Shown here: positions 34,354-44,188 of the stretch, in pieces | How the letters are laid out: the number at the start of each line of letters is the position of its first letter | Numbering within the stretch: position 1 is the first letter of the stretch | NCBI RefSeq assembly: GCF_003201775.1 | Contig: NZ_QJJZ01000006.1 | Location: 239,334-284,765 of the forward strand | From: Arenibacter sp. ARW7G5Y1 | GTDB lineage: Bacteria; Bacteroidota; Bacteroidia; Flavobacteriales; Flavobacteriaceae | Direction of reading: 5' to 3' | DNA: 45,432 bases | The notes under the pieces: model-generated | Seen by the model: the letters and a program-made list of their open reading frames with translations, nothing else | Databases searched by the model: none | Told to the model about the DNA's origin: nothing | Position numbers and translations under genes: made by a program

Positions 34354-36150
34354 TTAATCGTTCAGCTTGAGTACGGCCATAAATGCCTGCTGGGGTATTT
34401 CCACGTTTCCAACCTGACGCATACGTTTTTTACCCTTCTTTTGTTTTTCCAATAATTTTCTCTTTCGGGAGATATCACCTCCATAACACTTGGCGGTTAC
34501 ATCCTTTCTCAAAGCCTTAATGGTTTCCCTAGAAATTATTTTGGCTCCGATGGCGGCTTGGATAGGAATATCAAATTGTTGTCTTGGAATCAATTCCCGC
34601 AATTTTTCGCACATTTTTTTACCAATATTGGCGGCGTTGTCGGCATGTATTAAAGCCGACAAGGCATCCACAGGTTGGGCGTTGAGCAGGATATCTACCC
34701 TTACCAACTTGGAGGTTCTCATTCCAATTGGAGTATAGTCAAAGGAGGCATATCCTTTGGAAACTGTTTTTAGCCTATCGTAAAAGTCGAACACAATCTC
34801 GGCCAGGGGCATATCAAAATTTAATTCTACCCTTTCTGTGGTCAAATAGGTTTGGTTCGTGATCTGCCCTCTTTTATCTATACATAGGGACATAACATTC
34901 CCTACAAAATCGGCTTTGGTAATAATCGTCGCCTTAATGTATGGTTCCTCTACATGATCTAAAGTTGATGGATCAGGTAGATCCGAAGGATTATTGACTA
35001 TAATGGGAACTTCGGGATTTTTTCTGGTAAACGCATGGTAGCTAACGTTGGGCACGGTGGTGATTACCGTCATGTCAAACTCCCGCTCCAAACGTTCTTG
35101 GATGATTTCCATGTGCAACATTCCCAAGAAGCCGCAACGAAATCCAAACCCAAGGGCCGCACTGCTTTCTGGGGTAAATACCAAAGAAGCATCATTTAAT
35201 TGCAATTTTTCCATGGAGGAACGGAGTTCCTCATAGTCTTCCGTATCAACCGGATAAATACCGGCAAAGACCATGGGCTTTACATCTTCAAACCCCCCTA
35301 TAGGGTTCTTTGTAGGGCTCGCGGCGTCTGTAATGGTATCCCCTACTTTTACTTCCCTTGCATCTTTGATGCCTGTAATAAGATAACCAACATCCCCTGC
35401 TTTTATGCTTTGTTTGGGGTGTTGTACCAATTTTAAGGTACCCACTTCATCGGCAAAATAATTTTTATCTGTAGCTACAAACTTTATTTTTTGCCCTTTT
35501 TTTATTTCCCCGTTAATCACCCTGAAATAGGTTTCCACTCCCCTGAAAGGATTGTATACGGAATCGAATACCAAGGCCTGAAGGGATTCATCCGGATTGC
35601 CTTTGGGAGGAGGAATACGTTCTATAATCGCGGTCAAAATTTCTTGGATACCCAAACCTGATTTAGCACTGGCAGGGATAACATCTTCAGGTTTACAACC
35701 CAATAAATCCACTATATCGTCTGTAACTTCTTCCGGGTTGGCACTGGGCAGGTCTACTTTATTCAATACGGGAATAATCTCCAGATCGTTTTCCAAGGCC
35801 AAATAAAGATTGGAAATGGTCTGTGCTTGGATGCTCTGCGCTGCATCTACTACCAATAAGGCACCCTCACAAGCCGCTATGGAACGCGATACTTCATAGG
35901 AAAAATCCACGTGTCCCGGAGTATCTATAAGGTTGAGGATATATTTTTCGCCTTCATGCTCATAATCCATTTGAATGGCATGACTCTTAATGGTGATCCC
36001 ACGCTCCCTTTCAAGATCCATACTGTCCAATAGCTGGTCTTGCTTTTCCCGTTCCGTTACCGAACCAGTAAAGTCCAACAATCTATCGGCCAAAGTACTC
36101 TTGCCGTGATCAATATGTGCAATAATGCAGAAATTCCGTATGTTTTTCAT
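34354..36150 (-). CDS. lepA: Elongation factor 4
   Basis: 598 residues, full length. GTPase motifs: P-loop AHIDHGKST (11-19), DTPGH (76-80), NKVD (130-133). Domains II, III, V and the LepA-specific C-terminal domain (ending [19 protein letters not shown]) are all present. It acts at ribosomes, promoting back-translocation or assisting assembly. It is a single minus-strand gene. Confidence 0.97.
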   Translation of the reverse strand: MKNIRNFCIIAHIDHGKSTLADRLLDFTGSVTEREKQDQLLDSMDLERERGITIKSHAIQMDYEHEGEKYILNLIDTPGHVDFSYEVSRSIAACEGALLVVDAAQSIQAQTISNLYLALENDLEIIPVLNKVDLPSANPEEVTDDIVDLLGCKPEDVIPASAKSGLGIQEILTAIIERIPPPKGNPDESLQALVFDSVYNPFRGVETYFRVINGEIKKGQKIKFVATDKNYFADEVGTLKLVQHPKQSIKAGDVGYLITGIKDAREVKVGDTITDAASPTKNPIGGFEDVKPMVFAGIYPVDTEDYEELRSSMEKLQLNDASLVFTPESSAALGFGFRCGFLGMLHMEIIQERLEREFDMTVITTVPNVSYHAFTRKNPEVPIIVNNPSDLPDPSTLDHVEEPYIKATIITKADFVGNVMSLCIDKRGQITNQTYLTTERVELNFDMPLAEIVFDFYDRLKTVSKGYASFDYTPIGMRTSKLVRVDILLNAQPVDALSALIHADNAANIGKKMCEKLRELIPRQQFDIPIQAAIGAKIISRETIKALRKDVTAKCYGGDISRKRKLLEKQKKGKKRMRQVGNVEIPQQAFMAVLKLND

Positions 36151-36271
36151 TTATGCTGAATTTACTCGGTCTTAAATTACCTGGTCAAAAATAATAATTG
36201 CATTAGGCAATTCAAGCTCCATTTCCTTTGATCGATACTCCAATAAAGCAACGTACAAACCAAAGCAACTG

Positions 36272-36279
36272 CAAAGATA
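36272..36279 (-). promoter_or_regulatory. Candidate -7 element for lepA
   Basis: On the minus strand TATCTTTG matches TAnnTTTG, followed by GCAG, and lies about 120 bp upstream of lepA. The -33 box is unclear. Confidence 0.35.
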
Positions 36280-36489
36280 GGCTTTATCCATGATTTTTAA
36301 TGTAAAAATCTCCAATGCGGATTTTGTGCTTCAATGGGGTTTTAATCTGGTAGTTGATAAAAGGGAATTTCCAATGCCAAATTTTGAATTGGTAGATTTT
36401 TACTACAAATTTTGGAGAAACTATTGTGGGTGGTTAATAAAAAGTTAACTTTAAAAATTTTTATAACGTATATGCCACTGTTGGTGACA

Positions 36490-38892
36490 ATGTTGAAGTT
36501 TTCAACCCTCTTCTTTCTCTTATTTTGCGTCCCTGTGATGGGTCAAGAATACAAGGTTTCAGGCCATGTTGAGCAAACAGATGGTGCCGAGGTCGCTTTT
36601 GCAAACATACTGCTTTATAAAGTATCCGATACCAGTTTTTACAAAGGTGCCGCATCTGATGAAAAAGGTTTTTTTTCGTTGGATAATATAATCCACGGCC
36701 AATATTTGATTCGTGCCAGTTATATAGGGAGCCATTCCAATTATAAATTGATAGAGGTAAATTCCGATTTGGATATAGGTCCACTTTATATAGATGAAAA
36801 AGGTCAGGAATTGGATGAAGTGGTCCTAATCTCCCAAAAACCATCCTTGGAACAAAAGGTAGATCGTTTGATCTTTAATATTGAGAACACTGCGCTTTCA
36901 GATTCGGACTTATGGGATGTTCTAAAGAGTACACCTACCGTATTTGTTATGAACAATGAGATTAAGGTGAAAGGGGAAAGCGGGGTTCAAATAATGATCA
37001 ACGATAAGAAAGTGAACCTTCCACCGGAGGATATCCTTAACCTGTTAAGTGGTACCTCGGCAAAAGGGGTCCAGTCCATAGAGGTGATAACCACGCCACC
37101 GGCAAAATATGATGCGGAAGGTGGTACCTTGATCAATATTAAAATGAAAAGGAATTTAATTGCTGGCTACAACGGAGCCGTATATAATAAATATAGTCAA
37201 GGGGTATTTCCAAGGCAAATGCTCGGAACCAGCCATTTTTTTAAGAGTAAGCAATTGGAAGCCTCCTTTAACTATAGTTATACACAAAATAAGATTTTGA
37301 CAAATTTTACGGATATCACCAACTTTATGGAGGATGGGCAAATTAGGGATACTTGGACTTCAGATTTGGAGGTTATTTATAGAAGTAAGAAACACAATAC
37401 CAGTGCTTTTTTGGATTATCTCATTAACGACAATAATACCGTCAGTTTTTCTACCGTTGCCACCTTTACCCCCTCCTATTTGACTAGGGATTTATCCGAC
37501 ACCAAAATACGGGACGCCAATGATGGCAGTTCTTCAGGTTTTTACACTGTTAATAATGGCAAATATGAATCGATCAACGCGGCATTCTATTTGGATTATA
37601 AACACAATTTGAACGACCAAGGCTCCAACCTGGCGGTGAATTTACATTACACCCATTATGATTATGATAAAAACCAGGAATTGGAAAGCGATTTTTACGA
37701 TGGTAATATGGCAATAGTGGGGGAGAACGATTTTAACACCTTTAACCATCAGCATACCGATCTATACAGTGCACAGGCAGATTTTAATGCTCCTATTGGG
37801 GAGACTGCCAATTTTGAATCGGGCATAAAGTATGCCCTAATAGATTCTGAAAGTTATATTGCCCAAGAGGGTTTTGACCGGGACCAGGAAGGTATAGAGT
37901 CCACTGAGGAGGGTACATTTTTTTACGATGAGGAAATTCTTGCCGGCTACGCCAGTTTTGATGCAAAATGGAATAATTGGACTTTCAAATCTGGATTGAG
38001 AGCTGAATACACGGATACTAAAGGCGATTTCAGCCTGAGTACCGATAAGATTAAAAATCATTATTTGGAATTGTTCCCTACCGTATTTTTACAATTTAAT
38101 CCTCATGTAAAACACAGGTTCGGGGGTAGTTACAAAAGAAGCATCATTAGGCCCAGCTACAATAAGATTAATCCTTTTCAAGTATTTCAAAGTAATAATT
38201 CCGTGGTGGAGGGCAATGTAAACCTACAGCCGTCCTTCAAGAATTCGGTGATACTCTCCTATACGTATGACAGGGATTACACCCTGGAGCTTTTTTATAG
38301 ATATCACAGGAATATTATGCGTTTATTGACCTTTCAGGACAATGAAAGCAATCTCTTAAGATTTATTACGGATAATGTAGATAGGGAGTTGGCCTATGGG
38401 GTGGATTTTATTTATAGGAACGAGATATCAAATTCCTGGGACACCTATTTTCTTTCTTCTTACTACTATGGGGCAGAGCGATTTACCGATATTCAAACTC
38501 AACAAAGCTTGGACCAGGGACAATGGACGCTTTTAATACAATTAAATAACAACTTTACCCTGTTGGAAGATAGGTCTTTAACGGCTAGCCTCAATTACAG
38601 CTATGTTTCCCCTATCGTTATTGGGAATTCCAGACAGGAATACTACAATGAATGGGGCATATCCTTGAAAAAGAATATTTGGGAAAAAAAAGGAACCATA
38701 ACAATGGGCCTTACCGATGTACTTAAACAGTTTAAACTAAAAAATACCCGGAAGTACGGTAACCAGGACAATACATCCATTTATAAACCGGACGGGAGGG
38801 TGTTTTCACTGGGATTTAGATATAATTTTGGTAATGTGAAGATCAGGGACAACCATAAATCCAAAGACACGGATGAAAGGAACAGGCTTTAA
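36490..38892 (+). CDS. Outer-membrane beta-barrel protein, TonB-receptor-like
   Basis: 800 residues from the ATG at 36490, which begins a signal peptide (MLKFSTLFFLLFCVPVMGQ); an upstream TTG or the ATG at 36472 is possible. After the signal peptide comes a carboxypeptidase-regulatory-like domain (YKVSGHVEQTDGAEVAFANI), then a plug-like part with VMINDKK/VEVITTPPAKYDAEG motifs (IMINDKKVNLPPEDILNLLS), then many barrel strands to an aromatic C-terminus. This is the outer membrane beta-barrel family of Bacteroidota related to TonB-dependent receptors but without a clear TonB box. No SusD partner is near, so a substrate cannot be named. Confidence 0.9.
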   Translation: MLKFSTLFFLLFCVPVMGQEYKVSGHVEQTDGAEVAFANILLYKVSDTSFYKGAASDEKGFFSLDNIIHGQYLIRASYIGSHSNYKLIEVNSDLDIGPLYIDEKGQELDEVVLISQKPSLEQKVDRLIFNIENTALSDSDLWDVLKSTPTVFVMNNEIKVKGESGVQIMINDKKVNLPPEDILNLLSGTSAKGVQSIEVITTPPAKYDAEGGTLINIKMKRNLIAGYNGAVYNKYSQGVFPRQMLGTSHFFKSKQLEASFNYSYTQNKILTNFTDITNFMEDGQIRDTWTSDLEVIYRSKKHNTSAFLDYLINDNNTVSFSTVATFTPSYLTRDLSDTKIRDANDGSSSGFYTVNNGKYESINAAFYLDYKHNLNDQGSNLAVNLHYTHYDYDKNQELESDFYDGNMAIVGENDFNTFNHQHTDLYSAQADFNAPIGETANFESGIKYALIDSESYIAQEGFDRDQEGIESTEEGTFFYDEEILAGYASFDAKWNNWTFKSGLRAEYTDTKGDFSLSTDKIKNHYLELFPTVFLQFNPHVKHRFGGSYKRSIIRPSYNKINPFQVFQSNNSVVEGNVNLQPSFKNSVILSYTYDRDYTLELFYRYHRNIMRLLTFQDNESNLLRFITDNVDRELAYGVDFIYRNEISNSWDTYFLSSYYYGAERFTDIQTQQSLDQGQWTLLIQLNNNFTLLEDRSLTASLNYSYVSPIVIGNSRQEYYNEWGISLKKNIWEKKGTITMGLTDVLKQFKLKNTRKYGNQDNTSIYKPDGRVFSLGFRYNFGNVKIRDNHKSKDTDERNRL

Positions 38893-39107
38893 AAACCACC
38901 TACTAAGGCTCCACAAATCCCTAAACTGACCAACAAATACACTCCGGCCAATATAAATAATATCTTACTGGTTTTCTTCTTCTTCTTGGACCATAATATA
39001 AGGCCTATTACCAATAATAGAACGGCAGGACCGAACATAATCAAAAAAAGGATTGCCACTAGCCCGCCTAGGTTACCTACTTCAAAAAGAAGGGATAATA
39101 TAATCAT
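38889..39107 (-). CDS. Small membrane protein of unknown function
   Basis: 72 residues with two hydrophobic segments (about 3-38 and 46-72) separated by WSKKKKKTSK. It ends 4 bp inside the 3' end of the convergent barrel gene. A predicted double-span inner-membrane protein with a basic cytoplasmic loop. The clean hydrophobic pattern and Lys-rich loop argue that it is real, but nothing else supports it. Confidence 0.6.
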   Translation of the reverse strand: MIILSLLFEVGNLGGLVAILFLIMFGPAVLLLVIGLILWSKKKKKTSKILFILAGVYLLVSLGICGALVGGF

Positions 39108-39266
39108 AACTGTAATTGAAGATTAAAGATAGCATAAAATTGTATTGGACCCTGAAGAAAAAAGGGGTGGGATTATTTTTTCAAGATCAATATGTATGGC
39201 ACAATTGATTTTATCCTAGCTTACGACCATAGGATTTTTTTAATGGTCGAATATTTTGAAATTGGC

Positions 39267-40688
39267 TTATGGCCTGTGCTCCACTTCTTCTTTAAGTTCG
39301 TTGAGACGTTTTATTTTATCGTCCCGGTAGAAAAGGTTCATAGTTTCGAAGGGGATAATTTTATAATCTTTGTTAACGATATGCACACAAGACTTCTTAA
39401 TGGCCCTAACGTCAAAATTATAGGCATCTATAAATTGCATGATGATAATTCTGAATAAATTGTCGTACCCCATATTGGGGGCATCTATTTCAGGTAGGCA
39501 GCACATGATGGACTTTAAATTTTCCGAAGCTTTTTCAACCGAGTTCCCGGTACTGAAAAGTTGAATCATTTTTTCATGTAATTGTTCGTCCTGTTCATAG
39601 ATAATAGTATTCTTCCCACTATTTAGCAGGTCGTCCGGATTTATATACCTCGTTAAGGGAGTAACCTCTTCCCCAATCTTTAGGGCATACCCCATGACCA
39701 GGGCATCGGGGTTACAGGGAACGGGAATTAGGTCGTCCGGTTCAAAAATTGGGGATTGCTCCAAAATTTTGCGTCTAACCTCGGTCAGGGTAATCCTATT
39801 TTCATCAACTTGAAAATTCTCCAGCCTTCCCGCAATTTGGGTAGGCTGAAAGGTTACTCCCCGAACGCATTTTTGCTTAAGCGCAAAATCTATGGTTGCT
39901 CCCATTTCGTGGTCGTTTAAACCTTTCTGCAGGGTAACCACCAAGGTAGTGGAAAGGTTCAGGGCATTTAGATGTTGCAAGGCCTTTAAGCGGGTTTGTT
40001 TTAAATCGGCACCACGCAACGTCCTTAAAACCTGCACATCCAGGGAATCGAACTGTAGATAAATTTCAAAATCGGGGGCGTAGGTGGCCAACCTTTCCGC
40101 AAAGGCAAAATCCTTGGCGATTTCAATGCCGTTGGTATTTACCATTAAATGTCTAATAGGTAAGGACTTGGCATAATCCAATATTTCAAAAAACTGTGGG
40201 TGTATGCTAGGTTCCCCGCCACTGATCTGTACTACATCGGGCTCGCCTTCGTTTTTTACGATAACATCCAACATTTTTTTTATTTCCTCCAGTGTCCTAT
40301 GCCTTCCATAGTGTGGCGAAGAGGAAGCGTAGCAGGTAGGGCAGCTGAGGTTGCAGCGGTCCGTAACTTCAACGACCGTAAGACAGGAGTGTTGCTCATG
40401 ATCTGGACATAGTCCGCAATCATAAGGGCAACCATAATGGGTTTTGGTATTGAAAGTCTTTGGGTATTCCGAAGCCTTGTTATAGTTGCGTATATTTTTG
40501 TAATAGTCAATATCATCGGCAATGATCACTTTTGATTTTCCATGCTCCCTACAATTTTTGAGCATATATACCTTTTCATCCTCAAAAATGATCTTGGCAT
40601 CTACCCGCCTTAAACATTCGGGGCAAAGGCTTAGGGTAAAATCATAGTAGGTATAGTTTCTTGCGGGCATAGTTAATGGCTTCTCCAA
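39267..40688 (-). CDS. Radical SAM protein of the tetraether-lipid-synthase-like (MJ0619/Tes) type
   Basis: 473 residues (an ATG six codons in, at 40670, is an alternative start). Cysteine layout in order: N-terminal CPEC (22-25), NCREHG (Cys46, His49), CPYDCGLCPDHEQHSC (87-102), then the radical SAM CxxxCxxC at 112-119 (CNLSCPTC), GGEP at 157-160, Cys325 in VPCNPDA, Cys396/397, and a C-terminal DAYNFDVRAIKKSCVHIV. This order matches the Tes/MJ0619 group, whose members join isoprenoid lipid tails by radical chemistry. The final PFC of that group reads PFET here. It overlaps the end of an Lgt-like gene. A lipid substrate is likely; tetraether synthesis in this organism is not implied. Confidence 0.85.
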   Translation of the reverse strand: MEKPLTMPARNYTYYDFTLSLCPECLRRVDAKIIFEDEKVYMLKNCREHGKSKVIIADDIDYYKNIRNYNKASEYPKTFNTKTHYGCPYDCGLCPDHEQHSCLTVVEVTDRCNLSCPTCYASSSPHYGRHRTLEEIKKMLDVIVKNEGEPDVVQISGGEPSIHPQFFEILDYAKSLPIRHLMVNTNGIEIAKDFAFAERLATYAPDFEIYLQFDSLDVQVLRTLRGADLKQTRLKALQHLNALNLSTTLVVTLQKGLNDHEMGATIDFALKQKCVRGVTFQPTQIAGRLENFQVDENRITLTEVRRKILEQSPIFEPDDLIPVPCNPDALVMGYALKIGEEVTPLTRYINPDDLLNSGKNTIIYEQDEQLHEKMIQLFSTGNSVEKASENLKSIMCCLPEIDAPNMGYDNLFRIIIMQFIDAYNFDVRAIKKSCVHIVNKDYKIIPFETMNLFYRDDKIKRLNELKEEVEHRP

Positions 40689-41415
40689 TGGATTTATAAT
40701 AATACAACAAACAAAATAAGCATAAATATTGAATGCTGCTCAAGCCAAATAGGAAATAGCTATTGGGCTTTAAAAACTCCAACATAAACCTAAAAGAAAA
40801 ATAGGCGATCATGAAAATTTTGAAATAGCTTCCATGTTTCATGGGTTGTGGGGATTGCTGCAGTTGCCTGATCAGAAAGAACAAACCAAGTAAAAAAACT
40901 ATCTCATATAACGCAATGGGATGTCTGTAAAGTCCGTCCCCCAAGTCCATACCAAAATAAAAACCAGTTTCTTTCCCAAAGGTAAATTCTTTGGTTCCTG
41001 CCAAAAGGCAACCCAACCGACCAATAGCGATCCCCAGGATTATGGGCAAAGTGAACAGGTCCCCGGAAGACTGTTTTTCTCCAATTAATTTTTTTACGAA
41101 CTCCACACCCAACAACCCACCAAAGAGTCCGCCCATGATAGTTTTGTTGTTAAGGAGGGAAATTATGCCCTGGGAGTAGTGAAGGGGCGGATTTTCCAAA
41201 AAGGCCATAAGCCTTGAAAAAAAAAGGGCCCCGAATACGGCGCCGATGATAATGGACAACCGGTTATTGTTGGAGATGGTATCCGTTGTTCGCTTTCTTA
41301 TATATAGATAATATCGGAAGCCAACAAAAAAAGCCAAATACTCCAACACTAGGTGTATATTGATCTTTATGCCAAACAAAATTGGCTCGAATGGCAAGGA
41401 AACAATTGGTAACAT
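40642..41415 (-). CDS. Lgt-like (prolipoprotein diacylglyceryl transferase family) membrane protein
   Basis: 257 residues, about seven hydrophobic segments. Lgt-like features: GGLFGGLLG (about 95-103), IGRLGCLLAG (132-140) in place of the Lgt signature G-R-x-G-N-F-x-N-x-E, and RHPIALYE (164-171) like HPxQLYE. The conserved Asn after R-x-G is Cys136 here, and the following Asn/Glu are absent, so ordinary lipoprotein transfer is doubtful. Its last 47 bases overlap the start of the radical SAM gene (29 if the later ATG is used), which implies translational coupling. Likely an inner-membrane enzyme handling a phospholipid-derived group. Confidence 0.8.
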   Translation of the reverse strand: MLPIVSLPFEPILFGIKINIHLVLEYLAFFVGFRYYLYIRKRTTDTISNNNRLSIIIGAVFGALFFSRLMAFLENPPLHYSQGIISLLNNKTIMGGLFGGLLGVEFVKKLIGEKQSSGDLFTLPIILGIAIGRLGCLLAGTKEFTFGKETGFYFGMDLGDGLYRHPIALYEIVFLLGLFFLIRQLQQSPQPMKHGSYFKIFMIAYFSFRFMLEFLKPNSYFLFGLSSIQYLCLFCLLYYYKSIGEAINYARKKLYLL

Positions 41416-41556
41416 GAGGGCTAATTTACTTCATAATTAAATTTTCCTTCGATAATAACGATCAAAATGTATTAAAAGTTAAACCGTATTTTGTGGTGCT
41501 GTTCAGCATTTAATTTATTCTTATCCCTTGAAATTTAGGATTATAGAATTTTTCAG

Positions 41557-41564
41557 TAATTTTG
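41557..41564 (+). promoter_or_regulatory. Candidate -7 element for dusB
   Basis: TAATTTTG, a TAnnTTTG match followed by CAG, 28 bp before the dusB start. A TTG at 41528-41530 is 26 bp upstream, slightly far for the -33 box. Confidence 0.45.
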
Positions 41565-41592
41565 CAGTCCCAAAATTTAAAGGATAAATACT

Positions 41593-42588
41593 GTGCCTAA
41601 AATAGGAGACATTCAATTACCGGATTTCCCATTGTTGCTTGCACCAATGGAAGATGTTAGTGACCCCCCTTTTCGTGCTTTGTGCAAGGAGCAAGGAGCC
41701 GATGTGGTGTACACAGAATTTATTTCCTCTGAAGGCCTTATCCGGGATGCTGCCAAAAGCGTCATGAAGTTGGATATATATGAAAAGGAACGTCCGGTGG
41801 GGATCCAGATTTTCGGAGCCAACTTGGACTCCATGTTACAATCTGTGGAGATAGTGGAAAAATCCGGGCCGGATATTATCGACATCAATTTTGGGTGTCC
41901 TGTAAAAAAGGTGGTTAGTAAAGGTGCCGGGGCCGGTATCCTGAAAGATATAGATTTAATGGTATCCCTGACCAAGGCTATGGTAGCGCATACCAAGTTG
42001 CCCATTACCGTAAAAACGCGTTTGGGATGGGATTCCGATTCCATTAAAATAGTTGAGGTTGCGGAGCGATTACAGGATGTAGGTTGCAAGGCCATATCCA
42101 TTCACGGTAGAACAAGGGTACAAATGTACAAAGGGGAAGCCGATTGGAGACCTATTGCGGAGGTAAAGAACAACCAGCGCATGCATATTCCGGTTTTTGG
42201 AAATGGTGACGTGGATACTCCGGAAATGGCTATGAAAATGCGGGATGAATACGGATTGGACGGGGCCATGATAGGTAGGGCCAGTATAGGGTATCCCTGG
42301 TTCTTTAAGGAAGTAAAGCACTATTTTAAAACAGGGACCCATGCCGCACCACCTACCATGGAGGAGCGGGTTAATGCTGCCCGGCGTCATTTACAAATGG
42401 CCATAGATTGGAAAGGGGAGCAGCTGGGCGTTTTTGAAACCCGGAGGCACTATACCAATTATTTCAAGGGGATACCCAATTTTAAGGAGTACCGAATGAA
42501 GATGGTCACCAGTGATCATTCTGTAGATGTGTTTGAAGCTTTTGATGAGGTGATGGAAAAATTCGGCGACTTCGAATTTGTAGGTTAA
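41593..42588 (+). CDS. dusB: tRNA-dihydrouridine synthase
   Basis: 331 residues, beginning with GTG (41593). FMN-dependent TIM barrel: LAPMEDVSDPPFRALCKEQG at the start, INFGCPVKKV with catalytic Cys102, KTRLGWD, ISIHGRTRVQMYKG, and NGDV/GAMIGRASIGYPW at the phosphate site. It reduces specific uridines in the tRNA D-loop. The match is to the DusB-type; the exact target base is inferred from family. Its stop overlaps the convergent permease stop by 4 bp. Confidence 0.93.
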   Translation: MPKIGDIQLPDFPLLLAPMEDVSDPPFRALCKEQGADVVYTEFISSEGLIRDAAKSVMKLDIYEKERPVGIQIFGANLDSMLQSVEIVEKSGPDIIDINFGCPVKKVVSKGAGAGILKDIDLMVSLTKAMVAHTKLPITVKTRLGWDSDSIKIVEVAERLQDVGCKAISIHGRTRVQMYKGEADWRPIAEVKNNQRMHIPVFGNGDVDTPEMAMKMRDEYGLDGAMIGRASIGYPWFFKEVKHYFKTGTHAAPPTMEERVNAARRHLQMAIDWKGEQLGVFETRRHYTNYFKGIPNFKEYRMKMVTSDHSVDVFEAFDEVMEKFGDFEFVG

Positions 42589-43793
42589 TGCGCAATTAAT
42601 TTTTTGTTGATCCTACTGCTGGCAATCAGGGAGGCAATTATGCCCAGTACAAGAATGGTTGCCATTACAATAAATACATTGATCAAGCTATATTCCACTG
42701 GATAGGACAGGCTAGGGGTAATCTTTAACCATCCGAAGGCCAATTGGGACCATATTAACAAGGAACCCAAAAAAACACCTATAAGGCCTCCCAATCCTGT
42801 TACCAAGATACCCTGTACAAAGTATATTTTTCGAAGTGCCTTTATGGTAGTACCCATATTATATAAGGTCTTGGAGTTCTGCTGCTTGTCCAGAATCATC
42901 ATGATGATGGCACCCACTACATTAAAAAGGGCAATTATAAGTACAAGGGTAAAAATGAGGTAAGTGGCCAGATTTTCTGTATTTAACATTCTGTACAGGG
43001 TGCTGTTCAATTCCCTACGGTTCTTTAGAACTACTTGACCTGGAAAAATAGCTTCAATTTGTCTTCTAAGTTCCGGGGTATTCGCATTTTCCTTTAACTT
43101 AAAGTTGATACCCGATATTTGGGTGCTATCTTTTTCCAGTAGGGCCTGTACCAATGGCAGATCTGCAAAAACATATTTACGATCCAATTCCTCTTCAATT
43201 TGGTAGATTCCACTGATGACCAAGTTGGTCTCATTATAGCTGTCCTTTAACAATCGTTGTCCTAATAAACCCTTTCCAGGTTTCGGAACTCGAATAACCA
43301 AGGGACTCCTAAAGTTGTTGATGCTCAATCCCAAAAGATTAACGACTCCCTGTCCTACAACCCCTTGCAATCTGTTGATGGCCCAATCTCCGTAAAAGTA
43401 CAGGCTACTATCTATGGGGGTAGTTTTTAAATAGGTAGAATCTATTCCCTTTATATAGGCAATATGGGCCTTTTGGTCGTGGGTGAGGTATACCTTTTCC
43501 TCAATTTCCTTGGAATAGGCTATTACGTCTTGCAGTTGTTGAAGTGCTTGGTCCTGGGATTCGGAAACGCCAAAGAATTTGCCTGTTATAGGTAGGGCCT
43601 TTAGATCCGGGTCTACCATGTTGGTATAGGAAAGGCTAAAGGTTTTTAATCCCGCAAAACCGGAAAGCACAATAAATAATGCGGCCGATCCGATAACGAT
43701 GACCAGAAACGTAATAAAATTGATAATGTTTACGGCATTTTGGCTACTCTTGGAACGTAAGTACCGCTTTGCTATGTATAAAGGGAAGTTCAA
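42585..43793 (-). CDS. FtsX-like ABC transporter permease, LolC/LolE type
   Basis: 402 residues: one N-terminal membrane segment (about 24-48), a periplasmic MacB-like domain (about 50-265), and three membrane segments toward the C-terminus. The start MNFPLYIAKRYLRSKSSQNAVNIIN is typical of Bacteroidota members. LolC/E-type permeases extract lipoproteins from the inner membrane for transport to the outer membrane; that role is inferred. It begins 2 bp after rbfA, so the two form an operon. No ATPase gene is nearby. Confidence 0.88.
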   Translation of the reverse strand: MNFPLYIAKRYLRSKSSQNAVNIINFITFLVIVIGSAALFIVLSGFAGLKTFSLSYTNMVDPDLKALPITGKFFGVSESQDQALQQLQDVIAYSKEIEEKVYLTHDQKAHIAYIKGIDSTYLKTTPIDSSLYFYGDWAINRLQGVVGQGVVNLLGLSINNFRSPLVIRVPKPGKGLLGQRLLKDSYNETNLVISGIYQIEEELDRKYVFADLPLVQALLEKDSTQISGINFKLKENANTPELRRQIEAIFPGQVVLKNRRELNSTLYRMLNTENLATYLIFTLVLIIALFNVVGAIIMMILDKQQNSKTLYNMGTTIKALRKIYFVQGILVTGLGGLIGVFLGSLLIWSQLAFGWLKITPSLSYPVEYSLINVFIVMATILVLGIIASLIASSRINKKLIAH

Positions 43794-43795
43794 CC

Positions 43796-44188
43796 TTATG
43801 ATTTTTTCCTTTTCTCCAACAGATCGGGATTTTTAACAGGATTTTCTTCGCCCTTAAGCGATTTTTCAATGCCATCTATATATTCCAGGGAATCATCCAA
43901 AAAGAATAACAGTTCGGGCACCCTTCTTAACTGATGCCTGGTACGTTGAGCCAGTTCGTGTTTAATCATTGGCTGATTGGATTTTATTCCTTCCAATAAT
44001 TCCTTGCCCTTGGTGGCCGGAAAAATGCTCACATATATTTTGGCGATGGAAAGGTCTGAGGTGACCGACACTTTGGAGACCGAAATAAGTGTGCCTTTTA
44101 GTCCACCATCGGTTGCCGCACGTTGTAAAATATCCGCGATATCTTTTTGTATTACCCCGCCTATTTTCTTCTGTCGTTGTGTTTCCAT
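43796..44188 (-). CDS. rbfA: Ribosome-binding factor A
   Basis: 130 residues. METQRQKKIGGVIQKDIADIL and the KH-like fold segments VSKVSVTSDLSIAKIYVSIFP and RVPELLFFLDDSLEYIDGIE are the family signature. RbfA binds the immature small ribosomal subunit and helps 16S rRNA processing. First gene of the rbfA-FtsX permease pair. Confidence 0.95.
   Translation of the reverse strand: METQRQKKIGGVIQKDIADILQRAATDGGLKGTLISVSKVSVTSDLSIAKIYVSIFPATKGKELLEGIKSNQPMIKHELAQRTRHQLRRVPELLFFLDDSLEYIDGIEKSLKGEENPVKNPDLLEKRKKS

Noticed and set aside
41613..42101. 162-codon open frame antisense to dusB
   Set aside because: It lies wholly inside dusB, a well-matched gene, and its translation has no family features; it is a frame shadow.
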